DNA from: Nitrosophilus alvini
GTDB lineage: Bacteria; Campylobacterota; Campylobacteria; Campylobacterales; Nitratiruptoraceae
NCBI RefSeq assembly: GCF_015100395.1
Contig: NZ_AP022847.1
Coordinates: forward strand, 684,501 to 748,500
Direction: 5' to 3'
DNA length: 64,000 nt
Shown here: positions 44,774-54,240 of the stretch, one piece after another
How positions within the stretch are numbered: the first letter of the stretch is position 1
Layout: each line of letters starts with the position of its first letter
Made by a program: the position numbers and the translations under genes
The notes under the pieces: generated by a model
Seen by the model: only the letters and a program-made list of their open reading frames with translations
Databases searched by the model: none
Told to the model about the DNA's origin: nothing

Positions 44774-45711
44774 AAAAAGCCGTTGTCCTTCTGAATATGG
44801 GAGGCCCCAACAACCTTGAGGAAGTAGAACTATTTTTGAAAAATATGTTCAATGATGAAAATATCATACCGATAAAAAACAGAATTTTAAGAAAATTTGT
44901 TTCATTTATGATAACGAATGCCAGAAAAAAAGAGGCTCGGGAAAATTACGAAAAACTTGGAGGAAAATCTCCTATTGTAGGGATTACCGAAAAACTTGTG
45001 GAAAAACTCTCATCTAAACTGGGTGATACGGATGTTACTTTTGCAATGAGATATACTCCCCCTTTTGCAAAAGATGTGATAAAAGAGTTAAAGAAAAAAG
45101 ATATAACCGATGTCTATCTTATACCGCTCTATCCTCAATACTCTTTTACTACAACAAAATCTTCGCTCGAAGATTTCGAAGAGTCGGCCAAAAAAGAGGG
45201 AATGAAAGCGAGAATCCACAAAATTGAAAGATTTTACAAAAACGAAAAATTCAATGAAACCGTGATAGAGAAAATCAAGGAGTGCATAAAAGATATCGAT
45301 GAAAAAGAGTATGATCTGATATTTTCGGCCCATTCCCTTCCCAAAAAAATGATAGAAAAAGGCGATCCGTACCAAAAAGAGATAACGGAGCATGTGGAAA
45401 TTTTGAAAGAGTTGCTGAAAAAAAACGGAATCGAGTTCAAAAATATCCATATCGCCTATCAGTCGAAACTGGGTCCTGTGGAATGGCTGGAACCGGGACT
45501 TGATGATAAACTAAAAGAGATAGAAAACAGAAAAGTTGTTATATATCCTCTATCTTTTACCATTGATAACAGTGAAACGGTATATGAACTGCATATTGAA
45601 TACAAAGAGATTGCCAAGGAGCTAGGTTTCGAGGATTACAGGGTATGTGAATGCCCCAACGAGAGCGACACTTTCTGCGAAGCGTTGAGAGATATATACA
45701 AAGGGATGTAA
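44770..45711 (+). CDS. hemH: Ferrochelatase
   Basis: 313 residues from ATG 44770, which overlaps the previous stop (ATGA) and has AGGAAAAGGGG upstream; the in-frame ATG at 44746 is less likely. It inserts iron into protoporphyrin to finish haem. N-terminal VVLLNMGGPNNLEEVELFL, GGKSPI, LYPQYS and the active-site FSAHSLPKKMIEKGDPY with the key His. pgi begins on the last base of its stop. Confidence 0.95.
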   Translation: MKKAVVLLNMGGPNNLEEVELFLKNMFNDENIIPIKNRILRKFVSFMITNARKKEARENYEKLGGKSPIVGITEKLVEKLSSKLGDTDVTFAMRYTPPFAKDVIKELKKKDITDVYLIPLYPQYSFTTTKSSLEDFEESAKKEGMKARIHKIERFYKNEKFNETVIEKIKECIKDIDEKEYDLIFSAHSLPKKMIEKGDPYQKEITEHVEILKELLKKNGIEFKNIHIAYQSKLGPVEWLEPGLDDKLKEIENRKVVIYPLSFTIDNSETVYELHIEYKEIAKELGFEDYRVCECPNESDTFCEALRDIYKGM

Positions 45712-46979
45712 TGGTACAAAAAACTATCTTTTTTGAACAGAACTTTGACAATGAAGCTCTTCTGAAAATCGAAGAAGCATATGACAGAATGCTTACAGAG
45801 ATGAATACCTCACTTTCAGGATATTATGACCTGCCTGTAAATCAGGATGATGTGATTGCAAATATTTACCGTTTTATTGCGGAAAATGAACTTTTGTCAG
45901 GCCATCTGATAAAAGATCTTGTGATAGTGGGTATAGGAGGTTCATCTCTAGGAACGAGAGCGATAGATACGCTTCTTCAGTTCAGCAGGCACAGAAATAT
46001 CATAAATATACACTTTCTTGAAAATCTCGATCCTCTGTATCTGGTAAACAGTGTAAAACGTATAGATCTTTCGCGCGCTTTTGTTATCATCGTCTCAAAA
46101 TCGGGAACTACAATAGAGACTATTTCGATTGCGAAATATATGCTCTCTCTTATGCAGGAAAACGAAGAGGTTGTGGATATAAACAGAAGGATTGCCGTTA
46201 TAACTGAGATTGAATCTCCTCTTGACAAACTTGCCGGTGAGAGAGGTTGGGAGAGGTTTTATATACCTAAAAATGTTGGAGGCAGGTTTTCCGTTTTGTC
46301 TCCGGTTGGTCTTCTTCCTCTGGCAATGCTCGGTTACGATATAGAAGCTCTTTTGGATGGTGCTGCAAAAATGCGGGATGAGTTTTTGAAAACCGGTATT
46401 GAACTACTTCTTTTCAAAAAGGCTTACTTTTACTATAAAAACAGACTTTCTCACAACATAAATATTCTTTTTTCCTACTCCTCTTTGTTTGAAGCGTTCA
46501 ACAAATGGTATGTACAGCTTTGGGGAGAGAGTCTTGGCAAGAAAGATAGCGATGGTAACAGGGTGGGGCTCACTCCCATAGGTCTTATCGGCTCGGTAGA
46601 TCAGCACTCCTTTTTGCAGCTGATACTGGAGGGACCGAAAGATAAAACGGTTACATTTTTGAAGCTGAAAAATTTTGAACTTCCCGTAACCATTCCCCAA
46701 ATGACTCTTCCGCATCTTGAAGCTACCGATTTTGTTAACGGCAGAAGATTCCAGACTATCATCAATACACAGTGTGATGCTACCATAGAGTCCGTTATCG
46801 AGTCAGATGTTCCGGTTGATCTGCTGGAAATAAATGAGTTGAGCGAACAGAGCATCGGATATCTTATATACTATTTTGAACTTCTTACCTCGGCCGTGGG
46901 AGCACTTTTGGATATCGATACTTACAATCAGCCTGGAGTCGAGATAGGAAAACGCAAACTCTATGAGAAGCTGAAATAG
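45711..46979 (+). CDS. pgi: Glucose-6-phosphate isomerase
   Basis: 422 residues from ATG 45711 (TAATG overlap with hemH; AAGGG ahead). The SIS domains show VIVGIGGSSLGTRAI (about 67-81), VSKSGTTIETI (about 126-136) and the sugar-phosphate loop GGRFSVLSPVGLLP (about 193-206); QQ/QHSFLQL supplies the active-site His region. It links fructose- and glucose-6-phosphate in gluconeogenesis together with Fbp at 10035. The short form is usual in Campylobacterota. Confidence 0.95.
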   Translation: MVQKTIFFEQNFDNEALLKIEEAYDRMLTEMNTSLSGYYDLPVNQDDVIANIYRFIAENELLSGHLIKDLVIVGIGGSSLGTRAIDTLLQFSRHRNIINIHFLENLDPLYLVNSVKRIDLSRAFVIIVSKSGTTIETISIAKYMLSLMQENEEVVDINRRIAVITEIESPLDKLAGERGWERFYIPKNVGGRFSVLSPVGLLPLAMLGYDIEALLDGAAKMRDEFLKTGIELLLFKKAYFYYKNRLSHNINILFSYSSLFEAFNKWYVQLWGESLGKKDSDGNRVGLTPIGLIGSVDQHSFLQLILEGPKDKTVTFLKLKNFELPVTIPQMTLPHLEATDFVNGRRFQTIINTQCDATIESVIESDVPVDLLEINELSEQSIGYLIYYFELLTSAVGALLDIDTYNQPGVEIGKRKLYEKLK

Positions 46980-46988
46980 GGAGCCATT

Positions 46989-47894
46989 ATGGTGGGCTAT
47001 ATATATGATCCGATTTTTACTCTGCATGAAACAGGTGAGCATATAGAAGTTCCCCAAAGAGTTGTTGTCATAAACGAAGTTTTGCAAAACTTTCCTTTGC
47101 AAAGACTCCCACTTCACAAAGCATCGAAAGAGGAACTCTATAAAGTTCACACAAAAAGATACGTTGACTGGGTAGAGACAGCATATGAAAACGGTGTCAG
47201 ATTTATACTCAACAGTGATACCGTTTTAAGTGAGAAAAGCTATGAGGTGGCATGTTATGCAGCCGGAAGCACGCTTCCTGTTATAGAAGCGATGAGAGAA
47301 GGTTCTATCAGCAGAGCGTTTTTAAATGTAAGGCCGCCGGGACATCATGCCGAAAGCGGTCAGGGACAGGGGTTTTGTATATTCAACAATATCGCGCTTA
47401 TGGCCAGATATGCCCAGGATGCTGGATTTGAAAAAGTCATGATAATAGATTTCGATGTGCATCACGGCAATGGAACACAGGAAATTTTCTACAGTGACGA
47501 TACTGTTTTTTATTTTTCTACTCATGAGAGAGATAACTATCCCTATTTTACCGGAAGCGAAGATGAGAGAGGCGAAGGCAGAGGAAAAGGCTTCAATCTA
47601 AACAGGCCTTACGGGGCTGAGTGCAGTGATGAAGAGCTGCTTAAACTTTATGATGATCTGCCTGAGTGGTTCGATTTCGATATAGTTCTGGTAAGTGCAG
47701 GATATGATCTTATGAAAGATGAGATGATATCGACTGCGCAGATAACATTTGAAGGGCTTGAAAAACTTATAGAAAAAATACTCAGATACGCAGGAGACAA
47801 ACCGATCGCATTTGTTCTGGAGGGCGGATACAATCTGAGCTCTTTGGCGAGAAGCGCCGAAATAACCGTTGAGAGACTTTTAAATTTTAGATAA
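46989..47894 (+). CDS. Histone-deacetylase-family (AcuC/APAH-like) zinc hydrolase
   Basis: 301 residues of the arginase/deacetylase fold. RPPGHHAESGQGQGFCIFNN (about 117-136) holds the His-His charge relay, IDFDVHHGNGTQEIF (about 156-170) gives the zinc-binding Asp and His, and VSAGYDLM (about 237-244) the second Asp. It deacetylates acetylated lysine or a small acetylated amine; the substrate is not known. Third from the end of the glyS operon. Confidence 0.9.
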   Translation: MVGYIYDPIFTLHETGEHIEVPQRVVVINEVLQNFPLQRLPLHKASKEELYKVHTKRYVDWVETAYENGVRFILNSDTVLSEKSYEVACYAAGSTLPVIEAMREGSISRAFLNVRPPGHHAESGQGQGFCIFNNIALMARYAQDAGFEKVMIIDFDVHHGNGTQEIFYSDDTVFYFSTHERDNYPYFTGSEDERGEGRGKGFNLNRPYGAECSDEELLKLYDDLPEWFDFDIVLVSAGYDLMKDEMISTAQITFEGLEKLIEKILRYAGDKPIAFVLEGGYNLSSLARSAEITVERLLNFR

Positions 47895-47905
47895 AAAAGA
47901 GTGAA

Positions 47906-49645
47906 ATGCAAAATAGATACAGCTGGAAAAAGATAATAAAGTTTATAAAAAGGGACAAAAAGAGATTTTTCATCGCTCAGATGCTGGCACTGTTTGCGGT
48001 GGCGGCCAGTGTTCCTACGCCGCTTCTGATGCCGGTGCTGGTAGATGAGGTTTTACTGCATAAACCGGGATTTTTGACCGGAGCTATCGACTCTCTTTTG
48101 GGCCCCGGAAGCGCATTGTACTATGTTGTTATAGTTCTTATTGTAGTGCTCTTTTTGAGGGCAGCTTTTTTTGCTTTAAATGTTATACAGAACAGAATAT
48201 TTGAAAATATATCCAAAAATATAACTTATATTATAAGAAGAGATATTCTACATCATCTAGAAAAAGTTTCCATGGCCGAATACGAGATGCTTGGTAGCGG
48301 CTCCATTGCATCGAGAATGGTGACAGATATAAATACAATAGATACTTTTTTGAGCATCTCCATAAGCAAATTTCTTATTTCCGTTCTTACGCTCACGGGT
48401 GTAAGTATAGTGCTTTTGTGGATCCACTGGCAGCTTGCCCTTTTTATTCTTTTTTTAAATCCTTTGGTTGTTGTTTTTGCAACGAAACTTGCCAGAAGAG
48501 TTTCAAAACTTAAAAAAGAAGAGAACCGTGCAATCGAAATTTTTCAAAAAACTCTTATAGAGACTCTAGAACTTTTTGAACAGATAAGAGCAGCAAACAA
48601 GGACAGAGAATTTTTCTCAAAACTTGTCGATCTTGCCAAAGAGGTAAAACAGCGATCTATAAATTTCAGTTGGAAAAGTGATGCGGCAAGCAGACTCTCT
48701 TTTCTTGTTTTTGTAAGTGGTTTTGAAATATTCAGAGCAGCCGGTATCCTTGCGGTTGCGTATTCGGATCTGAGTATAGGTCTTATGTTGGCGATATTTG
48801 GATATCTCTGGTTTATGATGACACCTGTTCAGGAGATTTTGGGTATACAGTATGCGTATAAAAATGCCACTGTTGCTCTTGAGAGGATTAATGAACTGCT
48901 GGAACTTAAAAACGAACCGCAGTATCCGCACAAAAAAAACCCGTTTCTGAGCAATTGGCCAGTTTCTATCGAGCTTGAAAATGTCTCTTTTTCATATGAT
49001 GAATCAAAAGAGATTCTTAAAAATGTTTCAATGAAAATCGAAGGCGGCAAAAAAGTGGCTGTTGTTGGAGCCAGCGGAAGCGGAAAAACCACTCTTGCCA
49101 GAATTCTTGTAGGGTTTTATCCTGTATCGTCGGGAGAATTGTATTATAACGATGTTTCTATAAAAGAGATAGGACTCGATGTTGTAAGGGAGCATGTCTC
49201 TTTGGTACTTCAAACTCCCGTGCTTTTCAATGATACTATAAGATTCAACCTTACTTTGGGAAAAGATATTCCGGAAGAAAAGATATGGAAAGCTTTGAAA
49301 ATTGCACAAATAGATTCAATTGTAAAGGAGATGGAGAAAGGACTCGATACCGCGGTAGGAAAAGGGGGGATAAGACTTTCCGGCGGACAGAGACAAAGGA
49401 TTGCAATTGCGAGGATGATCATTCAGGAACCAAAAGTTGTCATTTTAGATGAATCTACATCAGCTTTAGATATGGATACAGAATATAGACTTTTTGATTC
49501 ATTGAATGAGTTTTTGAAAAATAGAACTACAGTTATCATAGCACATAGACCAAGCACTATAAAACAGGCAGATTATATCTATTTTCTAGACAACGGTAAA
49601 ATAGTAAAAGAGGGAGAATTTGAAAAAATAAAAGAACAAAAATAA
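47906..49645 (+). CDS. ABC exporter with fused membrane and ATPase domains
   Basis: 579 residues. Six membrane helices (about 20-300) form a type I exporter domain, followed by the ATPase with Walker A GASGSGKTT (about 391-399), Q-loop LVLQTPVLF, signature LSGGQRQRIAIARM (about 491-504), Walker B VVILDEST and the H-loop in IIAHRPSTI. It works as a homodimer or with a partner. The exported substrate (lipid, drug or peptide) cannot be told. Confidence 0.92.
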   Translation: MQNRYSWKKIIKFIKRDKKRFFIAQMLALFAVAASVPTPLLMPVLVDEVLLHKPGFLTGAIDSLLGPGSALYYVVIVLIVVLFLRAAFFALNVIQNRIFENISKNITYIIRRDILHHLEKVSMAEYEMLGSGSIASRMVTDINTIDTFLSISISKFLISVLTLTGVSIVLLWIHWQLALFILFLNPLVVVFATKLARRVSKLKKEENRAIEIFQKTLIETLELFEQIRAANKDREFFSKLVDLAKEVKQRSINFSWKSDAASRLSFLVFVSGFEIFRAAGILAVAYSDLSIGLMLAIFGYLWFMMTPVQEILGIQYAYKNATVALERINELLELKNEPQYPHKKNPFLSNWPVSIELENVSFSYDESKEILKNVSMKIEGGKKVAVVGASGSGKTTLARILVGFYPVSSGELYYNDVSIKEIGLDVVREHVSLVLQTPVLFNDTIRFNLTLGKDIPEEKIWKALKIAQIDSIVKEMEKGLDTAVGKGGIRLSGGQRQRIAIARMIIQEPKVVILDESTSALDMDTEYRLFDSLNEFLKNRTTVIIAHRPSTIKQADYIYFLDNGKIVKEGEFEKIKEQK

Positions 49646-49708
49646 GATTAAACAATGTTTAAATTTTTGTATAGTAATATTTAAAGTGTCCTTAATAAAG
49701 GAGCTCTT

Positions 49709-50227
49709 ATGAAAAGTTTAATCAAAATCACAATAATTCTCTCTCTTGCTTCAGTACTTTTCGCGACACAAAATGAGGTCAGCATTATCAGAAATGGCGG
49801 TATGACGCTTACAGTAAAAAGTTCCGAAATACAATGTCGCAATAAGCTTCAAACTTGTAATAAAAAGATAGAAAAGATGGAAAAAAAGATAAATTATCTC
49901 AATCAGCAGGTAGATTATTTTAAGAATGAGATAAAAAGATTGAAAAAAACGAAAAAAAGAGTTTCACTTTTGGAAAATAGAAAAAAGCTTATAATAACTT
50001 TTTTCAGGCCTAATGTTTTTAAAATAGTGAGAGATGCCTATCTTGTAGATATAGCAAACAAAAAAGTTGAAAAATGGAAGAAAGGAAGAAAATTTACTTC
50101 CTATCTGCATGATGATAAAAACAGATATAAAATTAGCGGATATTTTAAAAATGGCAAATGGGTTAAAGAAGAAAAAGACCTTTGGATTGATAAGAGATAT
50201 ATTATCGAGGCAAGAAAAAAAGACTAA
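49709..50227 (+). CDS. Exported coiled-coil protein of unknown function
   Basis: 172 residues. A signal peptide (about 1-20, ending LFAT) precedes a Lys/Glu-rich coiled coil (about 45-95, including KMEKKINYLNQQVDYFKNEIK) and a basic C-terminal domain. I do not recognise the family. AAAGGAGCTC gives a strong ribosome site. The 63-base upstream gap contains TTAAAC-AAT-GTTTAA, an imperfect palindrome whose role is unclear. Lies alone between the ABC exporter and tRNA-Glu. Confidence 0.65.
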   Translation: MKSLIKITIILSLASVLFATQNEVSIIRNGGMTLTVKSSEIQCRNKLQTCNKKIEKMEKKINYLNQQVDYFKNEIKRLKKTKKRVSLLENRKKLIITFFRPNVFKIVRDAYLVDIANKKVEKWKKGRKFTSYLHDDKNRYKISGYFKNGKWVKEEKDLWIDKRYIIEARKKD

Positions 50228-50231
50228 ATTG

Positions 50232-50306
50232 TGGTGACCCCAGGGGGACTCGAACCCCCGTCACCGCCGTGAAAGGGCGGTGTCCTAACCGCTAGACGAT
50301 GGGGCC
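50232..50306 (-). tRNA. tRNA-Glu (anticodon TTC) with encoded CCA
   Basis: The minus strand reads GGCCCCATCGTCTAGCGG at the 5' end and GGTTCGAGTCCCCC in the T arm, ending in an encoded CCA. The anticodon loop CCCTTTCACGG gives TTC, decoding GAA/GAG. Acceptor and T stems pair as expected. A run of T follows the gene on its strand and may end transcription. Confidence 0.97.
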
Positions 50307-50363
50307 AGCGTTTTAAATGTGAATGAAATGATACCGAAAAAATCTTAAAAAAAGTTAAAAAAT

Positions 50364-51407
50364 TTAAAGAGTGTTTAGCTCTTTATTATCAAAGTTTTTG
50401 TGGTAATATTTTTTATATAAGACTTTTTTTTCGAGTGCATGTATAACACCTTCTGCAAAATCTACTTTTTCAAATTTCTGTGCACTATGCAGACCTCCAG
50501 GACTGAAAACATTAACTTCAAGCAGTTTGTCTCCAACGATATCGAGTCCTACCAGAAACATACCATCCTGAACAAGCTTTGGTCTTATGATTTCAGCAAG
50601 TTCAAGCATCTTATCGGTGATTTTCGCCGGTTCGGCATGTCCCCCTGCATGTATATTGCTTCTTATATCTCCTTTACCACTGACTCTTTTAAAAGCTGCA
50701 TATTTTCCTCTGTATTTAAAAGGTTTTCCATTCATCATAAATAGTCTTACATCACCTTTTGTTGCCTCTGAAAAGAACTCTTGTGCTATGGCATATCCGT
50801 CTCTTATGACTGCATCTACCATCTGATTGAGATTGTTTTCATCTTCAGGTCCGGCAAAAAAAACACTTCTTCCTGCCGAGCCCTGAAGCGGTTTGAGAAT
50901 TATCTTTTTATTGTTTTGAAGATAAAACTCTCTTATTTCATCATGATTGCGCGTAATTAAAGTTTTAAGTCTTACAATTTTGGGAAAATGCTGAAAATAC
51001 ATCTTGTTTATAGCTTTTGCAAGTCCGTCTGGGTCATTCAAAACTATAACCCCGTGTCTTCTTGCAGTTCTTCCAAAAATATAACCTGCATGCTGAGCCC
51101 ACGGTTTTTCATAATCGGAAGCGGGATCGTTTCTAAGAAACAGAATGTCCAGAGCATCTACCGTGATTCGTTCCTTTTTGGCTTCTTTTGACTGCAGATG
51201 TTTCATGAAGTCAAAATCGTTTTTAAAATCTCTTCTTGAAGGAGAAACCGATCTTGCATAAATCTTCTCATCCGGATCATATGCAAAACTCCCCACATCA
51301 GTTAGCCATACCTCATGACCCATATTTGCAGCAGTAAGTGCAAGCCTTATCGTGGTGCTAGGCAGTGTTTCATTAAAAACGTCATTAAGTACAAAACCGA
51401 TTCTCAT
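50364..51407 (-). CDS. GshB-like ATP-grasp ligase
   Basis: 347 residues resembling glutathione synthetase: an N-terminal substrate domain (MRIGFVLNDVF), FLRNDPASDYEKPW (about 91-104) and an ATP-grasp core with KIILKPLQGSAGRSVFF (about 169-185), DVRLFMMNGKPFKYRGKY and the metal motif LLEVNVFSPGGLH. No gamma-glutamylcysteine synthetase (GshA) gene is near and Campylobacterota generally lack glutathione, so it may join another peptide-like substrate. Last gene of a three-gene operon with a metallopeptidase and an N-formylglutamate amidohydrolase, 4-base overlap. Confidence 0.8.
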   Translation of the reverse strand: MRIGFVLNDVFNETLPSTTIRLALTAANMGHEVWLTDVGSFAYDPDEKIYARSVSPSRRDFKNDFDFMKHLQSKEAKKERITVDALDILFLRNDPASDYEKPWAQHAGYIFGRTARRHGVIVLNDPDGLAKAINKMYFQHFPKIVRLKTLITRNHDEIREFYLQNNKKIILKPLQGSAGRSVFFAGPEDENNLNQMVDAVIRDGYAIAQEFFSEATKGDVRLFMMNGKPFKYRGKYAAFKRVSGKGDIRSNIHAGGHAEPAKITDKMLELAEIIRPKLVQDGMFLVGLDIVGDKLLEVNVFSPGGLHSAQKFEKVDFAEGVIHALEKKVLYKKYYHKNFDNKELNTL

Positions 51408-53308
51408 TGTAGATCCCTTTTTATAATTTCCAAAATATCTTTTTCCTTTTTCAGATTTTCAATTTTTTTTATTGCATTTGGTGTATCGAGGTATTTAGGA
51501 TATAAAGGTGGCTCATGCAGTACTTTTCTAAGTATCAGTTCCTGAATTATCGGTATATGTTTTGCTGCTATTTTCCCTGCATATAGAGGTTTTATCTTTC
51601 CATCCTCTTTTATATAGTTCAATATTTCCAGAAAACCTCTGAGATATACGGCATCCTTTGTCAGCCCGCCGCCTCTGAATACCCGTGTAGTAACAGAAAA
51701 AGCCGATTTATGTGAAAGATTGGCAGAATTTATCAAAAATCTGAAAGTTTCAATAAAATCGGCACCTTCTACCATAGCATCCACAGCGAGAACCCTTGCT
51801 GCGAGAATTTTTAGTCTTTGGATAGTAAGCCCGTCGCATAGATATTCGGAAAGGACAGCGAGCCCTTCCTGCATTTCATCATATCCGCAAAGACCTGTGT
51901 GAAGCTGTTTGAAAGGCTGGGAAAGGCCGTTGAAAAAGGTTAGTATATGTGTTCCTATTTCATGATTAAGCAGTGCTTCGATTCTATGTTCAGGGAAAGT
52001 GGCCCATTTATAGATAAGAAATTTTTCGCTGCTGACCATCGCACTTGAGACTATATCTTCTCTTATCTCTATATCAGCTTTGAAGTCAGGATATATATTT
52101 TTATAATATTCTATCTCTTTTTTTGCGTATTCGGCAAACCGTTTGGCATCGATTTTTTTGCTTTCTTTTGGGGTAGTATGTTCTTTTGTAATTTCTATTA
52201 TTTTTTTTGCGCTCTCTTTGAGGTTTTCATCCGGTCTTCCGTAAACCTGAAGGCTTCCGTAGAGGAACTTTTTTGTGCCTCTGTCGCTAAGCATTGTCAG
52301 TTTTCTGTCAAGTTCATCTCTTTTTTCTGAAAAAATTTCAAAAAGTGTAGGATCTTCTATATCTTCAATCGGAATCGAAAAAAGTTCTCTTTTGACGATG
52401 GAAGGATCAAAAGGACGAGGTCTGTAATAAAAAACAGGCTCTTTTTCAAAACCGCTTTTTTTGAAATTTTCCCATGCATCGTGAATATTTACAGGTGTAG
52501 CCTGAAGAAGGAAGTCAAAACTATCTTCGATTTTTGCCAGTTCTTCATCTGTTTTTTTGACAATTTTTGTAACCGCTCTTCGTCCCAGAGCCCTATAGTC
52601 GGCAGGAACAGTATTTGTATGCTCTTTTGAAAAGGTAAAAAAAGCTTTTTTAAGAGCCTGAGAGACTCCTTTATGAAGTTTTGCCAGTTCAAACGGATAA
52701 AGTTTTTTACCTTCTATGTCTTGATATATCGGTTTTACCTCAAGACCTATGCAAAATATTCTGTTTTGCTCAGAACACTCTTTGTCGAACAGAGGTTCAA
52801 TGTCTGGAGGTGAAATGGTTTTTGAGTATTTGATATTGACTTTTGCTTCAAGTTTATGTATGGAGATTTCTGACAGCTTGTTTTTCAGGGACTCTACACT
52901 GTTTGTAAGTACCCCCAGTTTAGGTGCATATATTGTAAATTCGGGCCTTTTTTCCTCTTCCGAAAACTCCTCTATATTTTTATTATAGGGTTTAGACCAT
53001 ATCTCCACCAGTAAAAATGCACCACAGTCCTCTTTTACTGTATCAGCAATTTTTTTTATAAGTAGTTTTAGGCGACTGTTTGCAGACTCTTCTGCAATGA
53101 TATATGCTGCTTCACCGTAAACAAGTCTTTTGGTACCTATATCATCTCTATTTGCGGGTCTTCTGTAAAGTGCCAAAAAAGGCAGCATTCTGTCAATATG
53201 AATTCTTCCCCATCCGGGCAGTCTTTCTCTTATAAGCATATTTTTTCGGAGTTTTTCGCATATTTCATCTATATGTTTGGCTGTTAGTCCGTCTGATTGA
53301 TTTTTCAT
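51404..53308 (-). CDS. DUF1704 (QEGLA-motif) metallopeptidase-like protein
   Basis: 634 residues, no signal peptide. The zinc site HEIGTH lies at 449-454 and the family QEGLA motif at 480-484, the pattern of the DUF1704 family to which the human tubulin-tyrosine carboxypeptidase MATCAP belongs. Bacterial members have been labelled as modulators of flavohaemoglobin expression, but no activity is established. The N-terminal 300 residues are family-specific. It overlaps both neighbours by 4 bases, so the three products probably act together; a cycle of peptide-bond making and trimming is a reasonable guess. Confidence 0.85.
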   Translation of the reverse strand: MKNQSDGLTAKHIDEICEKLRKNMLIRERLPGWGRIHIDRMLPFLALYRRPANRDDIGTKRLVYGEAAYIIAEESANSRLKLLIKKIADTVKEDCGAFLLVEIWSKPYNKNIEEFSEEEKRPEFTIYAPKLGVLTNSVESLKNKLSEISIHKLEAKVNIKYSKTISPPDIEPLFDKECSEQNRIFCIGLEVKPIYQDIEGKKLYPFELAKLHKGVSQALKKAFFTFSKEHTNTVPADYRALGRRAVTKIVKKTDEELAKIEDSFDFLLQATPVNIHDAWENFKKSGFEKEPVFYYRPRPFDPSIVKRELFSIPIEDIEDPTLFEIFSEKRDELDRKLTMLSDRGTKKFLYGSLQVYGRPDENLKESAKKIIEITKEHTTPKESKKIDAKRFAEYAKKEIEYYKNIYPDFKADIEIREDIVSSAMVSSEKFLIYKWATFPEHRIEALLNHEIGTHILTFFNGLSQPFKQLHTGLCGYDEMQEGLAVLSEYLCDGLTIQRLKILAARVLAVDAMVEGADFIETFRFLINSANLSHKSAFSVTTRVFRGGGLTKDAVYLRGFLEILNYIKEDGKIKPLYAGKIAAKHIPIIQELILRKVLHEPPLYPKYLDTPNAIKKIENLKKEKDILEIIKRDLQ

Positions 53309-54102
53309 AATTTTGCTCCTAACGATACCAACTCTTTGAGTATAACAGGCTCTAAAGATTTTACAAGACGGCTTATCTCTTCTATTTTTTCAAAATCTGC
53401 TTCGCCTGTCCATTCATCCATAAAAATTTTTTTAAATTCAAGTGAAAGAACGCATACGTTGGGCCCAAAATTTTCATGTGACCATCTTGCAAAATAGCCG
53501 CCGTAAAATTTGATATTTTCTCTTACATCAAGATATTTTCCAAAAAATTCATGTTTTGAAAGCTGTTCTTTGACCGCTTCTATAAGAGTTTCCCATAGTT
53601 TTCTATTTTTTATCGTTTTTGTGCCGAGATTTATATCGGGATTGAACTTATCCGGTTCAGGTGGTGCATCCGGTCCTTTTCTTCTATAGTTGTATGAGTG
53701 CATATCCAATACAACAAAATATCTGTAGCGTTTTTTCATGTATATAAATAGTTCAGACATTAATCTGTAAAAGAGATCATAAATCAACAGAGACTTCTCT
53801 TCCAAATGTTTCGGCAGATCTGTTTTGTATACCTGAAGGCCCCAGGCATCTTTGGGTGTTTTATATATCGCTTTTTCTCTTGGCCTGTTTAAGTCGATTT
53901 CAAATCTGGATCTATATACTACAATCCTATTATCAAAATATTTTGTAAAGAGTCCCACGTAAGGGTCCTCTTCTCTCAGTCTATCCTCTTCATTTAAAAA
54001 AAGAAAATCTTTAATCTCTTTTCTAATGAAATGACCGTTATGAATTGCAGTGGATATTATGGGTGAATTGCCTGTGTTTATCTGCCAGAGTACTTTTTTC
54101 AT
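53305..54102 (-). CDS. N-formylglutamate amidohydrolase family protein
   Basis: 265 residues. Starts VLWQINTGNSPIISTAIHNG; DLNRPREKAIY (about 80-90) and VVLDMHSYNYRRKGPDAPP carry the conserved Arg and His residues of the FGase family, zinc hydrolases acting on N-acyl or N-formyl amino acids. No histidine-degradation gene is near, which argues against the classical role. First gene of the operon with the QEGLA peptidase and the GshB-like ligase. Confidence 0.85.
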   Translation of the reverse strand: MKKVLWQINTGNSPIISTAIHNGHFIRKEIKDFLFLNEEDRLREEDPYVGLFTKYFDNRIVVYRSRFEIDLNRPREKAIYKTPKDAWGLQVYKTDLPKHLEEKSLLIYDLFYRLMSELFIYMKKRYRYFVVLDMHSYNYRRKGPDAPPEPDKFNPDINLGTKTIKNRKLWETLIEAVKEQLSKHEFFGKYLDVRENIKFYGGYFARWSHENFGPNVCVLSLEFKKIFMDEWTGEADFEKIEEISRLVKSLEPVILKELVSLGAKL

Positions 54103-54174
54103 TTTAATCCATTTTTTTTATATTATCAACCCCCTCCTTTATAAATTATATCCTATATTTATACAATAATATAC

Positions 54175-54188
54175 TTGATATCGGTCAA
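54175..54188 (+). promoter_or_regulatory. Crp/Fnr-family operator 1 (TTGAT-N4-GTCAA) with -10 at 54211
   Basis: TTGATATCGGTCAA is a near-perfect Fnr/Dnr-type palindrome. Its centre lies 29.5 bases before the TATACT at 54211-54216, the spacing of class II activated promoters (site near -41.5). It faces the His-bearing membrane protein at 54241. Confidence 0.75.
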
Positions 54189-54240
54189 TGAATACTATAA
54201 ACGGCTTTGATATACTTTTTTAAAAAGTTAGAGGGGAAGA

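Noticed and set aside
45651-45710. Longer pgi reading frame starting inside hemH
   Set aside because: The extra 20 residues overlap hemH and do not look like Pgi; ATG 45711 has AAGGG and overlaps the hemH stop, which is the normal coupled start.
49648-49662. TTAAAC-AAT-GTTTAA as another Crp/Fnr-type site
   Set aside because: Spacer is 3 bases, not 4, arms differ from the TTGAY-N4-GTCAA set, and no -10 lies at the class II distance.
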